A stretch of 64,000 bases of DNA, from the NCBI RefSeq assembly GCF_001656035.1, contig NZ_CP010029.1:1414288-1478287 (forward strand), written 5' to 3'. This document shows, in pieces, positions 1 to 7,514 of this stretch. The DNA comes from Yersinia entomophaga (GTDB lineage Bacteria > Pseudomonadota > Gammaproteobacteria > Enterobacterales > Enterobacteriaceae). The notes under the pieces are model-generated. The model was not told where the DNA came from and searched no databases. It worked only from the letters and a program-made list of their open reading frames with translations. Every line of letters begins with the position of its first letter. The stretch's first letter is position 1. Position numbers and translations under genes: made by a program.

Positions 1-183
1 CGCTCACCTGATGCCCTGCTTGCTGACTTCACCAACGCAGCCAGCAACGCAAAGTCAGTTGCAGATCTGGAGAAATTCTTCAAATACAGCCAGCGTGTCC
101 TCGCTAGCCACCCCGACCAGCTGGAAAAGGCGATCGACATTTACAGCATCAGAAAAGCTGAGATGGAAGAATCCGTGGGGTAA
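1..183 (+). CDS. C-terminal fragment of a phage protein (start outside window)
   Basis: An open frame enters from the left edge and runs 60 codons to TAA at 181-183. The predicted tail is charged and helical (ending ..IRKAEMEESVG) and is followed 7 bases later by the next small gene. Its reading direction and tight packing match the phage early genes that follow. I do not recognise the family from this tail. A recombination-function protein (RecT/Bet-like) would fit the position in such operons, but nothing visible proves it. Confidence 0.6.
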   Translation, partial: RSPDALLADFTNAASNAKSVADLEKFFKYSQRVLASHPDQLEKAIDIYSIRKAEMEESVG

Positions 184-190
184 CAGATAT

Positions 191-373
191 ATGGATAATC
201 CGCATGGAAACATCACGGTAGGCGCGGTGACGCTACCTTATCCCCGAATACATCATGGATGGATTACCCCGAAGAACCGCATTGAACGGAACCCATTTAA
301 AGCGCAATTGATTGCGGAGCGGTTCAACTCATGCTTGAAGCTATCAGTCGCTGCTAACGGACTGGTGGCTTAA
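191..373 (+). CDS. small phage protein, unknown function
   Basis: 60 codons from ATG at 191, MDNPHGNITVGAVTLPYPR.., ending ..AANGLVA. The frame is open further upstream, but that part overlaps the C-terminal fragment of the previous gene in another frame, so the ATG at 191 is preferred. The ribosome site is weak (GTGGGG), suggesting coupling to the upstream gene, whose stop lies 7 bases before. It is soluble and basic with no membrane segment or metal motif. I do not recognise a family; it is called on operon position and length. Confidence 0.55.
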   Translation: MDNPHGNITVGAVTLPYPRIHHGWITPKNRIERNPFKAQLIAERFNSCLKLSVAANGLVA

Positions 374-422
374 ATCCCTTACCCCTCCACTTAACCGGCA
401 GTCAGTCTGCTGAGGAATAGTT

Positions 423-557
423 GTGTCAAAAATTCGAGAAGCCATTAACAAGGCACTCCAATACCGAGCCACTCCATCCGAGCGGCTTTTAATATTGTCG
501 GTGATACTCGCTATCTGTTGTGCGGGTATTGCTTATCTGATTATTGATTCGTTTTGA
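423..557 (+). CDS. small phage membrane protein (44 aa)
   Basis: GTG at 423 is preceded by GAGGA at a suitable distance and opens a 44-codon frame ending TGA at 555-557. The protein has a basic N-terminal third (MSKIREAINKALQYRA) and then one strongly hydrophobic segment (residues 23-42), so it should be a single-pass inner-membrane protein. It lies in the same direction as its phage neighbours. Function is unknown; small membrane proteins of this shape are common in lambdoid early operons. Confidence 0.5.
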   Translation: MSKIREAINKALQYRATPSERLLILSVILAICCAGIAYLIIDSF

Positions 558-567
558 GGTGATGGGA

Positions 568-1286
568 ATGGATAAGCATATAGAAGAGCTAAGCAAGCCG
601 GTGGCGTGGACAGATGCAGAAGAACTGCAAGACATGGAGCGGGGATATTCTGGTTACTTGTTCAAATCAATCCTGATGACCGCAACATCGACCCGCACAG
701 GCAAATAATGCTTTACTCGCAAGAGTACGTTGATTCACTGCTAGCCAAGCTGGAAGCGGCAGAGAAAGAAATAAGTGACTGGCGTTCTGTTGCAGGAGCA
801 GCGGCACAAGATGATGCTGACTGGCACAAGCTGGCAGATACTGACAATGAGATAATTTGTAAGCTAGCGAATGCTCTTATTGGCGCAGATGAACGGGCCA
901 AGAGAGCAGAGAAGAAACTGGCTGACCTTGAATTTGCTGATTACAGGATTTGGCATGGCGCGGCGTGCCATAACGGCATGAAGGTTATATCATTAGAGAA
1001 TGAAAACGCTGAATTGAAGCAACGCGCAGAGGCAGCAGAGGCGCGGCTACTTGTGCCTGATGGGTGGAATGTACTAGGCCCGACTTATCCAGCCCCTTAC
1101 ACCCCCGTTCTTGTTGCTATGAATGGTGTTGTTCAACACATCACCTACCAAATCGAAGAAGGTGATAATGGCGACTACTGGCAACCAGTGAACAATGAAG
1201 ATGATGATGGTGCGCCAATAAATCAATTCCAGCACTGGAAACCGCTACCTACAGCACCAGTCTATCCGGTTGAAGGGGGTGAGTAG
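568..1286 (+). pseudogene. DUF551-like phage protein, split by a 1-base frameshift
   Basis: Two frames together look like one phage gene. The first runs from ATG 568 (MDKHIEELSKPVAWTDAEEL..GYLF) and stops at 706-708. The second frame carries the natural continuation from about 662 (QINPDDRNIDPHRQ, then MLYSQEYVDSLL) to 1286. The join would be restored by one extra base between 662 and 663. The C-terminal 75 residues (from DGWNVLGP to the HWKPLP motif) resemble DUF551 domains. The middle is a coiled coil. As it stands, a 46-aa peptide and a 192-aa protein starting at ATG 708 (TAATG overlap) could be made separately. No slippery heptamer is visible, so mutation or read error is more likely than programmed shifting. 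Confidence 0.6.
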
Positions 1287-1495
1287 TGAACAAGCCTACG
1301 ACTATTATCGACGTGGTACTGCGCAAGCACATGGACTACTTCATGGAGTCTGACCGCATGTTAACGGTGTATGGGGCGGAGAAGAAAGCGCTGAACGTAA
1401 TCCGTAACATGGACAACGTTACTTTGTTATCTGCCATTAGTTCCGCCGCGCATGAGTTGTATAGCCATGTGGGGAAAGGCCCTTTACCGAACTAA
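1286..1495 (+). CDS. small phage protein, unknown function
   Basis: 69 codons from GTG at 1286, which overlaps the TAG of the preceding gene (TAGTG), implying translational coupling. The sequence MNKPTTIIDVVLRKHMDYF.. is predicted helical and soluble, with no cysteine or metal motif. I recognise no family. It is called on coupling, direction and codon use consistent with its neighbours. Confidence 0.55.
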   Translation: MNKPTTIIDVVLRKHMDYFMESDRMLTVYGAEKKALNVIRNMDNVTLLSAISSAAHELYSHVGKGPLPN

Positions 1496-1554
1496 TCCAT
1501 TATAGCCAGTGAATATGATGAGCTATTCACAGCATCCAAGCCAGCGGAGGAATA

Positions 1555-1725
1555 ATGCTAATCGGCTTTGTCCTACTTGTCAGTTCCTGCGGCCTTGACG
1601 CCTGCGAAGCGCTGCCAGTTTCAGACGATATCTACCCTACCCAGACAGAATGCCAGAACGTATCCGCGCTGATTAAAGAACGCCGCCCGGCGACAGTGCT
1701 GATATGTGGCGAAGTACGCCGCTAA
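1555..1725 (+). CDS. small secreted cysteine-containing phage protein (DUF1482-like)
   Basis: ATG 1555 follows a strong ribosome site (GCGGAGGAATA) and opens 56 codons to TAA 1723-1725. The N-terminus (MLIGFVLLVSSCGLDAC) is hydrophobic like an export signal. Four cysteines occur at residues 12, 17, 33 and 51, the latter two spaced as in small periplasmic Cys-pair proteins. The pattern hydrophobic start, ..C..C..TEC..LICGEV resembles the DUF1482 family of lambdoid prophages. That family match is from memory of the pattern and is tentative. Confidence 0.5.
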   Translation: MLIGFVLLVSSCGLDACEALPVSDDIYPTQTECQNVSALIKERRPATVLICGEVRR

Positions 1726-1785
1726 CCTCTTCCCCATTTTCACGGATATGAAGAAACGGATTTCACTAAATCTGGAGTATCCCCT

Positions 1786-2001
1786 ATGCGAATAACCATT
1801 ACGGCGCCGGACTCCGGCTGCATTGAATTTGCCACGCGTGCATTAAATGCCTTTATCAAAGGCCGTGGCAATGGCGAATTCCCGCATCCAAGCGGTGCAA
1901 TAAGTAATTCATTTTTTGGCGCCGAATGCACAGAAAAGCCCAGCGGGAATTATTCAATTAAGTGCTGGCGTATACCAACCAATATTGCGGAGGCAGCATA
2001 A
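1786..2001 (+). CDS. small phage protein, unknown function
   Basis: 71 codons from ATG 1786 (MRITITAPDSGCIEFATRAL..), ending TAA 1999-2001. That stop overlaps the ATG of the next gene as TAATG. The ribosome site is poor. It is a soluble alpha/beta-looking small protein with two cysteines. No family recognised. Confidence 0.5.
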   Translation: MRITITAPDSGCIEFATRALNAFIKGRGNGEFPHPSGAISNSFFGAECTEKPSGNYSIKCWRIPTNIAEAA

Positions 2002-2207
2002 TGCCCGACGATATCGATAACGCTTCAGCTCTCGAACAACACAACATCGACACCGCAATAGCCAACCGTCCAAAACCAACAATGACATTCACCGGGCGCT
2101 GCCACTTTTCTGAGTGCCGCAGGGCAATTACTCGTGGGTTGTTCTGTGATGCTGACTGCCGGGATGACCATGAGATTGACGAACGGCGGAAAAGGAATGC
2201 GGCATGA
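2001..2207 (+). CDS. small zinc-finger-like phage protein
   Basis: ATG 2001 overlaps the previous stop (TAATG) and gives 68 residues. The C-terminal half has a four-cysteine pattern, C-x4-C then C-x3-C (CHFSEC ... FCDADC), followed by a charged tail DDHEIDERRKRNAA, which looks like a small zinc ribbon. DksA/TraR-type phage zinc proteins have a similar size and an acidic N-terminus (MPDDIDNASALEQ). The specific family is uncertain. Its TGA overlaps the ATG of the methyltransferase gene by four bases (ATGA). Confidence 0.6.
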   Translation: MPDDIDNASALEQHNIDTAIANRPKPTMTFTGRCHFSECRRAITRGLFCDADCRDDHEIDERRKRNAA

Positions 2208-2839
2208 GTGACTACCAGCTTATCTATTGCGACCCGCCGTGGCAGTACAGCAACAAGGCCAGCAACGGGGCGGCAAATAATCACTATGGAACGATGACGT
2301 TAGCAGAGCTGAAACGCTTGCCTGTCTGGTCGATGTCAGCACCGGATGCTGTGCTAGCCATGTGGTACACGGGAAATTTCAACCAAGAGGCTCAGGAAGT
2401 CGCCGAATCCTGGGGTTTCCAGGCGCGCACGATGAAGGGGTTCACCTGGGTAAAGCTAAACCAACTGGCCGAAGAGCACATTAACAAGGCTCTGGCCGCC
2501 GGTGAGGTGCAGGATTTTTACGATTTCCTCACCCTACTGAATGACCAGTCACGGATGAATGGCGGTAACTACACGAGAGCCAACACGGAAGATGTGTTAA
2601 TCGCCGTGCGCGGGCGGGGGCTGGAGCGGCTGAACGCCAGTATTAAGCAAGTAGTTTACTCGCCGCTTGGTCATCACAGCGAAAAGCCGTGGGAAGTTCG
2701 CAACCGGCTGGAAATGCTTTATGGGGATGTGAAGCGCATCGAGTTGTTTTCAAGGAAGGAGTTGCAGGGATGGGATACCTGGGGCAATGAGTGCGGCCAG
2801 TCTATTCAACTGATCCCGGGGAGAGCTGAGGCCATATGA
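2204..2839 (+). CDS. MT-A70 family DNA N6-adenine methyltransferase
   Basis: 211 residues. The catalytic DPPW motif is at residues 10-13 (IYCDPPWQY), followed by the conserved W-Y-T..F region and GFTWVKLN. The C-terminal part (SEKPWEVRNRLEMLYGD, then IELFSRK, GWDTWGNE) is typical of phage MT-A70 enzymes, which transfer a methyl group from SAM to adenine N6 in DNA. There is no partner restriction enzyme nearby, so it acts as a solitary phage methylase, perhaps protecting phage DNA or altering expression. The start overlaps the upstream stop and its own stop overlaps the next start (ATGA on both sides). Confidence 0.9.
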   Translation: MSDYQLIYCDPPWQYSNKASNGAANNHYGTMTLAELKRLPVWSMSAPDAVLAMWYTGNFNQEAQEVAESWGFQARTMKGFTWVKLNQLAEEHINKALAAGEVQDFYDFLTLLNDQSRMNGGNYTRANTEDVLIAVRGRGLERLNASIKQVVYSPLGHHSEKPWEVRNRLEMLYGDVKRIELFSRKELQGWDTWGNECGQSIQLIPGRAEAI

Positions 2840-2925
2840 GCGAACTAATAATTTACCTGGATTGGGTGCTGCTCTTTATCGGCGGCATCATCACCTACTG
2901 GTGGCTGTTCTGCTGGAAGGAGTGA
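2836..2925 (+). CDS. 29-residue phage membrane peptide
   Basis: ATG 2836 overlaps the methyltransferase stop (ATGA) and gives 29 residues, almost all one hydrophobic helix (IIYLDWVLLFIGGIITYWW), ending WKE. Coupling on the left and a ribosome site for the next gene inside its last codons (AAGGAG) support it being translated. Function unknown. Confidence 0.45.
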   Translation: MSELIIYLDWVLLFIGGIITYWWLFCWKE

Positions 2926-2929
2926 ATGT

Positions 2930-3154
2930 GTGACTCCACAAGAAAAGCAAAACGCCCTCCAGTCAGTAGCAAAGAAATGTAACGACGAAATAAATAATGC
3001 CCTCGCCGCACTGCCGGCCAACACCAATAAAGACCTGGTGACCCGTCCAATCATCCTACGTCACTATGAAAAGCTAAAGCCACTTGGCTACAAGCTGGCT
3101 TGGCTGCTTTTTGCTATCGGTGTGCTGAATGGTCAGTTTAAGTGGGAGAGGTGA
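2930..3154 (+). CDS. small phage protein, unknown function
   Basis: GTG 2930 lies about 9 bases after AAGGAG and gives 74 residues (MTPQEKQNALQSVAKKCND..). The N-terminal half is helical and polar; the C-terminal third (YKLAWLLFAIGVLNG) is hydrophobic. No family recognised. Confidence 0.5.
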   Translation: MTPQEKQNALQSVAKKCNDEINNALAALPANTNKDLVTRPIILRHYEKLKPLGYKLAWLLFAIGVLNGQFKWER

Positions 3155-3176
3155 TGGAGTTTCTCAGGAGGTCCAT

Positions 3177-3518
3177 ATGCAAGAGGTCGAGAAATTTATA
3201 AAGATTAAAGAATATGCCGCGATCTTAAGGATTTCAGCCGGAACCATTTACAAAAACCCACTCAAATTTCACATGTTTAAGGTTGGTGATCGCTGGAGAG
3301 CCAATCTGGACAGTCTTAAAAAGTTTGAACAACAGGCCGCAAATGACAACAATGTCATCCGGCTGGCTGTTGTAGGCGGTAAGGAGAAGAAGAAATGCCG
3401 ATCTACAAAAGAGGTAAAATGTACTGGATCGATGTCTCAGCGCCAGACGGAACAAGAATTAGACGCTCTTCTGGCACCGATGAAAAGTCAAAAGCGCAGA
3501 GATTGCACGACAAGATAA
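3177..3518 (+). CDS. putative excisionase / helix-turn-helix DNA-binding protein
   Basis: ATG 3177 follows an excellent ribosome site (CAGGAGG), which decides the start against an in-frame upstream codon. The first 60 residues read like a winged-helix MerR/Xis fold: KIKEYAAILRISAGTIYKN, then FKVGDRWRANLDSLKKF, in which a recognition helix is followed by a GDRWR-type wing. The gene overlaps the integrase start by 124 bases in another frame, the classical xis-int arrangement. The long basic tail beyond residue 75 is encoded within int and may be dispensable. Function is inferred from fold and position. Confidence 0.7.
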   Translation: MQEVEKFIKIKEYAAILRISAGTIYKNPLKFHMFKVGDRWRANLDSLKKFEQQAANDNNVIRLAVVGGKEKKKCRSTKEVKCTGSMSQRQTEQELDALLAPMKSQKRRDCTTR

Positions 3519-4438
3519 AGCATGAGTTATGGGCCGTGGCAAACCTAGATAAGCGGCCTGAAAAGTTATTTGAGGATCTGATGGTCCTAGCATTGCGGGA
3601 TGCGGAGGGGCAATCCAGCTTCACTAATAAACAGATATATGCTCGGTACTGGCTTAGTGTTTTTGGTGGGCGGCTAATCTCTTCTATATCCGGAGAGGAA
3701 ATAACAGATAACCTACCAACGCATAATTTGATGACAAGGAAGCGCCTGGCTAACGCAACCAGAAACCGGTACCGATCATTCATTATGCGAGGGTTCTCGC
3801 TTGCTGATAAAAGTGGGTGGTTGGACCGGGAGCCATATGTTCAGTCTCTGCGTGAGCCAAAGGTGAGAATTCGCTGGATAGAGAAGAGCGAGGCAAAGTG
3901 CCTTATTGACAACCTGCGTCATGACTGGATGAAGCATGTATGTTCGTTTGCATTACTTACCGGTGCAAGGCTTGGTGAGATACTTTCTTTGAAGTGGAGA
4001 GATGTTGACTTAGGGCGTAGGGTTGCGGTTGTCACAGCGGACAATGCCAAGTCTGGAAGGGCGAGGCCACTTCCGCTTAACGATGATGCTGTAGCCATCA
4101 TGAGGAAAATACCGATTGATAATGAATTTGTATTTTCTGCTGATGGAGCCAAAGAGGGGTATATCAACAGGACCGACTTTGACCGAGCCATGTTGTTATC
4201 AGGGATTGAAGATTTCAGGTTCCATGACCTTCGCCATACCTGGGCGAGTTGGCATGTTCAAAGTGGAACTCCGATCATGGTGCTGAAGGAATTGGGCGGA
4301 TGGGAGAAACTTGAAATGGTAAATAAATACGCCCACCTGAGCGGTGAACATTTAAGCAAATTCAGTGGCATTGTCACGTTTCTGGCACACGACGCTGGAA
4401 GTGGTGAAAACGCCAACCGAATATCGCTTGTAAGTTAA
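3395..4438 (+). CDS. int: tyrosine recombinase (phage integrase)
   Basis: 347 residues, preceded by AAGGAGAAGAA. The N-terminal arm (MPIYKRGKMYWIDVSAPDG) is the AP2-like arm-binding domain. The catalytic domain shows R192 (TGARLGEI), K219, H277-x-x-R280 (HDLRHTWAS), W303 at the second His position (LGGWEKLEMV) and the nucleophile Y312 (KYAHLS). All six catalytic positions are filled, so it should be active. As the last gene before host DNA it marks the element boundary. The recombination site should lie between 4439 and the queA 3' end. Confidence 0.95.
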   Translation: MPIYKRGKMYWIDVSAPDGTRIRRSSGTDEKSKAQRLHDKIKHELWAVANLDKRPEKLFEDLMVLALRDAEGQSSFTNKQIYARYWLSVFGGRLISSISGEEITDNLPTHNLMTRKRLANATRNRYRSFIMRGFSLADKSGWLDREPYVQSLREPKVRIRWIEKSEAKCLIDNLRHDWMKHVCSFALLTGARLGEILSLKWRDVDLGRRVAVVTADNAKSGRARPLPLNDDAVAIMRKIPIDNEFVFSADGAKEGYINRTDFDRAMLLSGIEDFRFHDLRHTWASWHVQSGTPIMVLKELGGWEKLEMVNKYAHLSGEHLSKFSGIVTFLAHDAGSGENANRISLVS

Positions 4439-4547
4439 TGAAATAAAAGTAAATTTACGCCAACCATTAATCACTAATCGGCGATAGCATCAGATAAACA
4501 GTCTGATGTTGCTATTGCCTGACCACACAAAGTATGTGGCCTGTAAA
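4439..4547. other. presumed element-chromosome junction (att region)
   Basis: This 109-base stretch separates the integrase stop from the queA stop codon. It is AT-rich at first and then contains a short hairpin (CCACA, 7-base loop, TGTGG, about 4524-4540) just after queA. No tRNA is present, so the attachment core is probably within this stretch or the last codons of queA. The core cannot be defined without the other end of the element. Confidence 0.4.
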
Positions 4548-5618
4548 TTACTGGTTAACCGTCTCTTGCGGTGCCAGTGGGTTACGGCTGATAAACATCG
4601 CATCGCCGTAACTAAAGAATCGATATTGCTCCGCCACGGCCTGCTGATAGGCATTCATGGTGTTTTTATATCCTGCAAATGCAGAAACCAGCATGATGAG
4701 CGTGGACTCTGGTAAATGGAAGTTAGTAACCAACGCATCCACAACCTGATACTGATATCCTGGATAAATAAAGATACGCGTATCACCGAAGAAAGGAGCA
4801 ATTAAGCCATTCTCACAGGCTTTGGCTGCACTTTCCAGAGAACGAACCGAAGTCGTTCCCACCGCGACCACTCTTTTACCCCGTGCTTTACATGCCAATA
4901 CCGCGTCCACAACCTCTGGCGGTACTTCGGCATATTCGGAATGCATAATATGTTCTTCGATGCTTTCTACTCGCACTGGCTGGAAGGTCCCCGCGCCAAC
5001 GTGCAGAGTGACGAAGGCCATTTCGATGCCTTTTTCTCGTAGCGCAGCCAGCAGAGGCTCGTCAAAATGCAGCCCTGCTGTCGGCGCAGCCACCGCGCCC
5101 GGACGCTCACTGTATACGGTTTGATACAGTTCGCGATCGGCATCTTCATCAGGGCGATCTATATAAGGAGGCAATGGCATATGGCCAATCGCATTCAAAA
5201 TACTGAAAACGTCCTGTTCTTCATCAAAACGCAACTCGAACAGCGTATCGTGGCGCGCCAGCATGGTGGCGCGGATACTTTCATTGTCGCCCAGAAGCAG
5301 CTCAGCGCCCGGTTTCGGCGCTTTTGACGCCCTAACGTGCGCCAGTACCCGATGATCGTCCAACACTCGCTCGACCAACACTTCCAGCTTGCCGCCGCTG
5401 GCCTTACGACCAAAAAGGCGTGCCGGTATCACGCGGGTATTGTTGAAAACCAGCAGGTCGCCCGCTTCCAGCTTATCCAGCAAATCGGTAAAAATGCCGT
5501 GGGTTAACTCCCCACTCGGGCCATCCAACGATAGCAAACGACAGCCACTACGCTGGGGCTGTGGATAATGAGCAATCAGTGACTCTGGCAGCTCAAAAGA
5601 AAAATCGGCAACACGCAT
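4548..5618 (-). CDS. queA: S-adenosylmethionine:tRNA ribosyltransferase-isomerase
   Basis: 356 residues, the same length as E. coli QueA. It transfers and isomerises the ribosyl moiety of SAM onto preQ1 in tRNA to make epoxyqueuosine. Recognisable family segments include the start [33 protein letters not shown], and [14 protein letters not shown] followed by [11 protein letters not shown]. In enterobacteria tgt (the preceding enzyme of queuosine synthesis) usually follows queA at once. Here an integrase element lies there instead, so tgt must be beyond the element or elsewhere. The C-terminal end ([11 protein letters not shown]) could have been altered by integration. Confidence 0.97.
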   Translation of the reverse strand: MRVADFSFELPESLIAHYPQPQRSGCRLLSLDGPSGELTHGIFTDLLDKLEAGDLLVFNNTRVIPARLFGRKASGGKLEVLVERVLDDHRVLAHVRASKAPKPGAELLLGDNESIRATMLARHDTLFELRFDEEQDVFSILNAIGHMPLPPYIDRPDEDADRELYQTVYSERPGAVAAPTAGLHFDEPLLAALREKGIEMAFVTLHVGAGTFQPVRVESIEEHIMHSEYAEVPPEVVDAVLACKARGKRVVAVGTTSVRSLESAAKACENGLIAPFFGDTRIFIYPGYQYQVVDALVTNFHLPESTLIMLVSAFAGYKNTMNAYQQAVAEQYRFFSYGDAMFISRNPLAPQETVNQ

Positions 5619-5724
5619 GGTTTTCCACTTTAGACGACAAAAACAGGCCGCCTAGTCTAGAGCCGCCAAGGGTTGGCTGCAAGAATTAAGCAAGATAACC
5701 TGCTATTTGGATTATACTCTGCGG

Positions 5725-6306
5725 ATGAATTTTCTAGCTCACCTTCATTTAGCCAGTTTGTCCGACAGCTCGCTACTGGGCAATCTGATGGCCGACTTCG
5801 TTCGCGGCAATCCGCAGCATGATTATAGCCAAGAGGTTGTGGCTGGCATCATGATGCATCGCCGTGTCGATGTGATGACTGACACGCTACCGCAGGTTAA
5901 GCAAGCGCGGCTCTACTTTAGCACTGATTTTCGCCGGGTTGCGCCAATCACGCTGGATGTCCTGTGGGATCATTTTCTGGCACGTCACTGGGATGAATTG
6001 GTGCCAGACATCGCTCTGCCAGCGTTTATTTTGCAGGCTCAGCAGCAAATCATTCCGCAGCTCCCGCATACGCCTGAACGTTTCCAGAATCTGAATGCTT
6101 ATCTGTGGCCCGAACGTTGGCTGGAACGCTATGCCGAGCTGCCTTTTATCGCGAATGTGTTACAAGGCATGGCGAATCGTCGTCCTAAACTGTCTGCACT
6201 GGCTGGCTCGTTTTACGATATTGAGCAACATTATCAACCGCTGGAGCAGGTATTCTGGCAGTTCTACCCACAAATGATGCACAAAGCGCAGCATAAACAG
6301 ATTTAG
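5725..6306 (+). CDS. acpH: acyl carrier protein phosphodiesterase
   Basis: 193 residues from ATG 5725. Six upstream in-frame codons exist, but [10 protein letters not shown] is the conserved family start. It removes the 4'-phosphopantetheine group from holo-ACP. Conserved blocks are [24 protein letters not shown] (HD-domain-like metal site), [17 protein letters not shown] and LNAYLWPE. It is divergent from queA, as in E. coli. Nothing is odd about it. Confidence 0.95.
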   Translation: MNFLAHLHLASLSDSSLLGNLMADFVRGNPQHDYSQEVVAGIMMHRRVDVMTDTLPQVKQARLYFSTDFRRVAPITLDVLWDHFLARHWDELVPDIALPAFILQAQQQIIPQLPHTPERFQNLNAYLWPERWLERYAELPFIANVLQGMANRRPKLSALAGSFYDIEQHYQPLEQVFWQFYPQMMHKAQHKQI

Positions 6307-6407
6307 CCTATCGGTAAGTCTGGTATGGCTTATTTGATTTAAGTCACTTGCTCTTTATGTCAAAGTGGGTATCTTAACAAGACAAAAGATACAAAATTAA
6401 GTTATTG

Positions 6408-6444
6408 ATAGATAGAAACTATCACAGCAATTGGTATATAGACC
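6408..6444 (+). promoter_or_regulatory. candidate OxyR binding site upstream of the peroxiredoxin
   Basis: ATAG-N7-CTAT at 6408-6422 fits the OxyR half-site ATAGntnnnanCTAT at every fixed position. After 7 bases a poorer second half follows (ATTG-N7-GACC, 6430-6444), giving the expected ten-base-step spacing. It lies about 85-120 bases before the peroxiredoxin ATG. Peroxiredoxin genes are common OxyR targets. The second half-site is degenerate, so confidence is moderate. Confidence 0.5.
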
Positions 6445-6528
6445 TTTATTGATTGTGGCTAACTCCCTATGCTGTGACGAAAGTTTTATCCCAACTCGTT
6501 AATCCATCCCTATTAACAGGAGTAATTT

Positions 6529-7131
6529 ATGGTTCTGGTAACTCGTCAAGCCCCTGACTTTACTGCGGCTGCTGTACTTGGTAACGGCGAAATCGTTGAA
6601 AACTTCAACCTGAAAAAGCACCTGAACGGCAAACCAGCCGTCCTGTTCTTCTGGCCAATGGACTTTACTTTCGTTTGCCCTTCAGAGCTGATTGCTTTCG
6701 ATCACCGTTACGAAGAATTCCAGAAACGCGGCGTTGAAGTTGTTGGTGTTTCTTTTGACTCAGAATTTGTTCACAACGCATGGCGTAAAACCCCAATCGA
6801 AAACGGCGGCATCGGCGAAGTTAAATACGCGATGGTTGCTGATATCAAACGTGAAATCCAACAAGCCTACGGTATCGAGCATCCAGATGCTGGCGTAGCG
6901 CTGCGCGGTTCATTCCTGATCGACAAAAACGGTGTTGTTCGTCACCAGGTAGTTAACGACCTGCCACTGGGCCGTAACATCGACGAAATGATCCGTATGG
7001 TTGACGCGCTGCAATTCCACGAAGAACACGGTGATGTTTGCCCTGCACAGTGGGAAAAAGGCCAGGAAGGTATGGGCGCTTCTCCAGACGGCGTAGCAAA
7101 ATACCTGTCTAAAAACGCTTCAAAGCTGTAA
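6529..7131 (+). CDS. 2-Cys peroxiredoxin (AhpC/TSA family)
   Basis: 200 residues, with ribosome site CAGGAG. It reduces hydrogen peroxide and organic peroxides in the cytosol. The peroxidatic cysteine is C50 in FTFVCPSE and the resolving cysteine is C171 in DVCPAQW, so it is a typical 2-Cys enzyme of the eukaryote-like Prx1 type rather than the 187-residue E. coli AhpC type. No ahpF-like reductase adjoins it, so it probably uses thioredoxin. It is a single-gene unit: a candidate OxyR site is upstream and a strong terminator downstream. Codon use is highly biased, implying abundant expression. Confidence 0.95.
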   Translation: MVLVTRQAPDFTAAAVLGNGEIVENFNLKKHLNGKPAVLFFWPMDFTFVCPSELIAFDHRYEEFQKRGVEVVGVSFDSEFVHNAWRKTPIENGGIGEVKYAMVADIKREIQQAYGIEHPDAGVALRGSFLIDKNGVVRHQVVNDLPLGRNIDEMIRMVDALQFHEEHGDVCPAQWEKGQEGMGASPDGVAKYLSKNASKL

Positions 7132-7180
7132 TCAAGCCGAAGTGAAATTGGGTTAAATCCTGATTTAATCGAATAATATC

Positions 7181-7211
7181 AACCAGTCGGTTCACGCTGA
7201 CTGGTTTTTTT
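7181..7211 (+). terminator. intrinsic terminator after the peroxiredoxin gene
   Basis: Perfect stem AACCAGTC (7181-7188) with GACTGGTT (7199-7206), a 10-base loop, and a run of T to 7211. Confidence 0.9.
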
Positions 7212-7514
7212 ACGCCCATACCTTTCCCAGCACCATCGCCTCTCTCCTTTTCTTGTTACTGCCCCTTATTAGTGCAACGTGATCCCACCGACATTTTTCT
7301 ACGTCACTTTTAATTGTCCTGCTCTCCGCGCTGCAAAACGGCTCGCACCGAGCTAATCTGTAACCGGTTAGTTAATAAACAAATCATTTGTTATTAAATA
7401 AATAATTGGCGTGATGTTTGCACCAAAAGGTGTTGTGAATACTCGGCAACACCAGGGACTTAACCCGTAGATATGTCAGAGATTTATGAAAAATAACTCA
7501 TTACAGGAGTCAGT
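7212..7514 (+). promoter_or_regulatory. upstream region of ggt with a near-palindrome
   Basis: There is no gene in this stretch. At 7373-7396 a near-perfect palindrome occurs: TAATAA-A-CAAA, TCA, TTTG-TTATTA, with a single extra A. Its core AACAAA-TCA-TTTGTT is perfect. It lies about 120 bases before the ggt ATG and could be an operator. No specific regulator is indicated. Confidence 0.35.

Noticed and set aside
655..670. Programmed frameshift in the DUF551-type gene
   Set aside because: No slippery heptamer or downstream structure was seen; mutation is simpler.
4506..4715. 69-residue plus-strand frame at the queA 3' end
   Set aside because: Antisense shadow of queA without start context.
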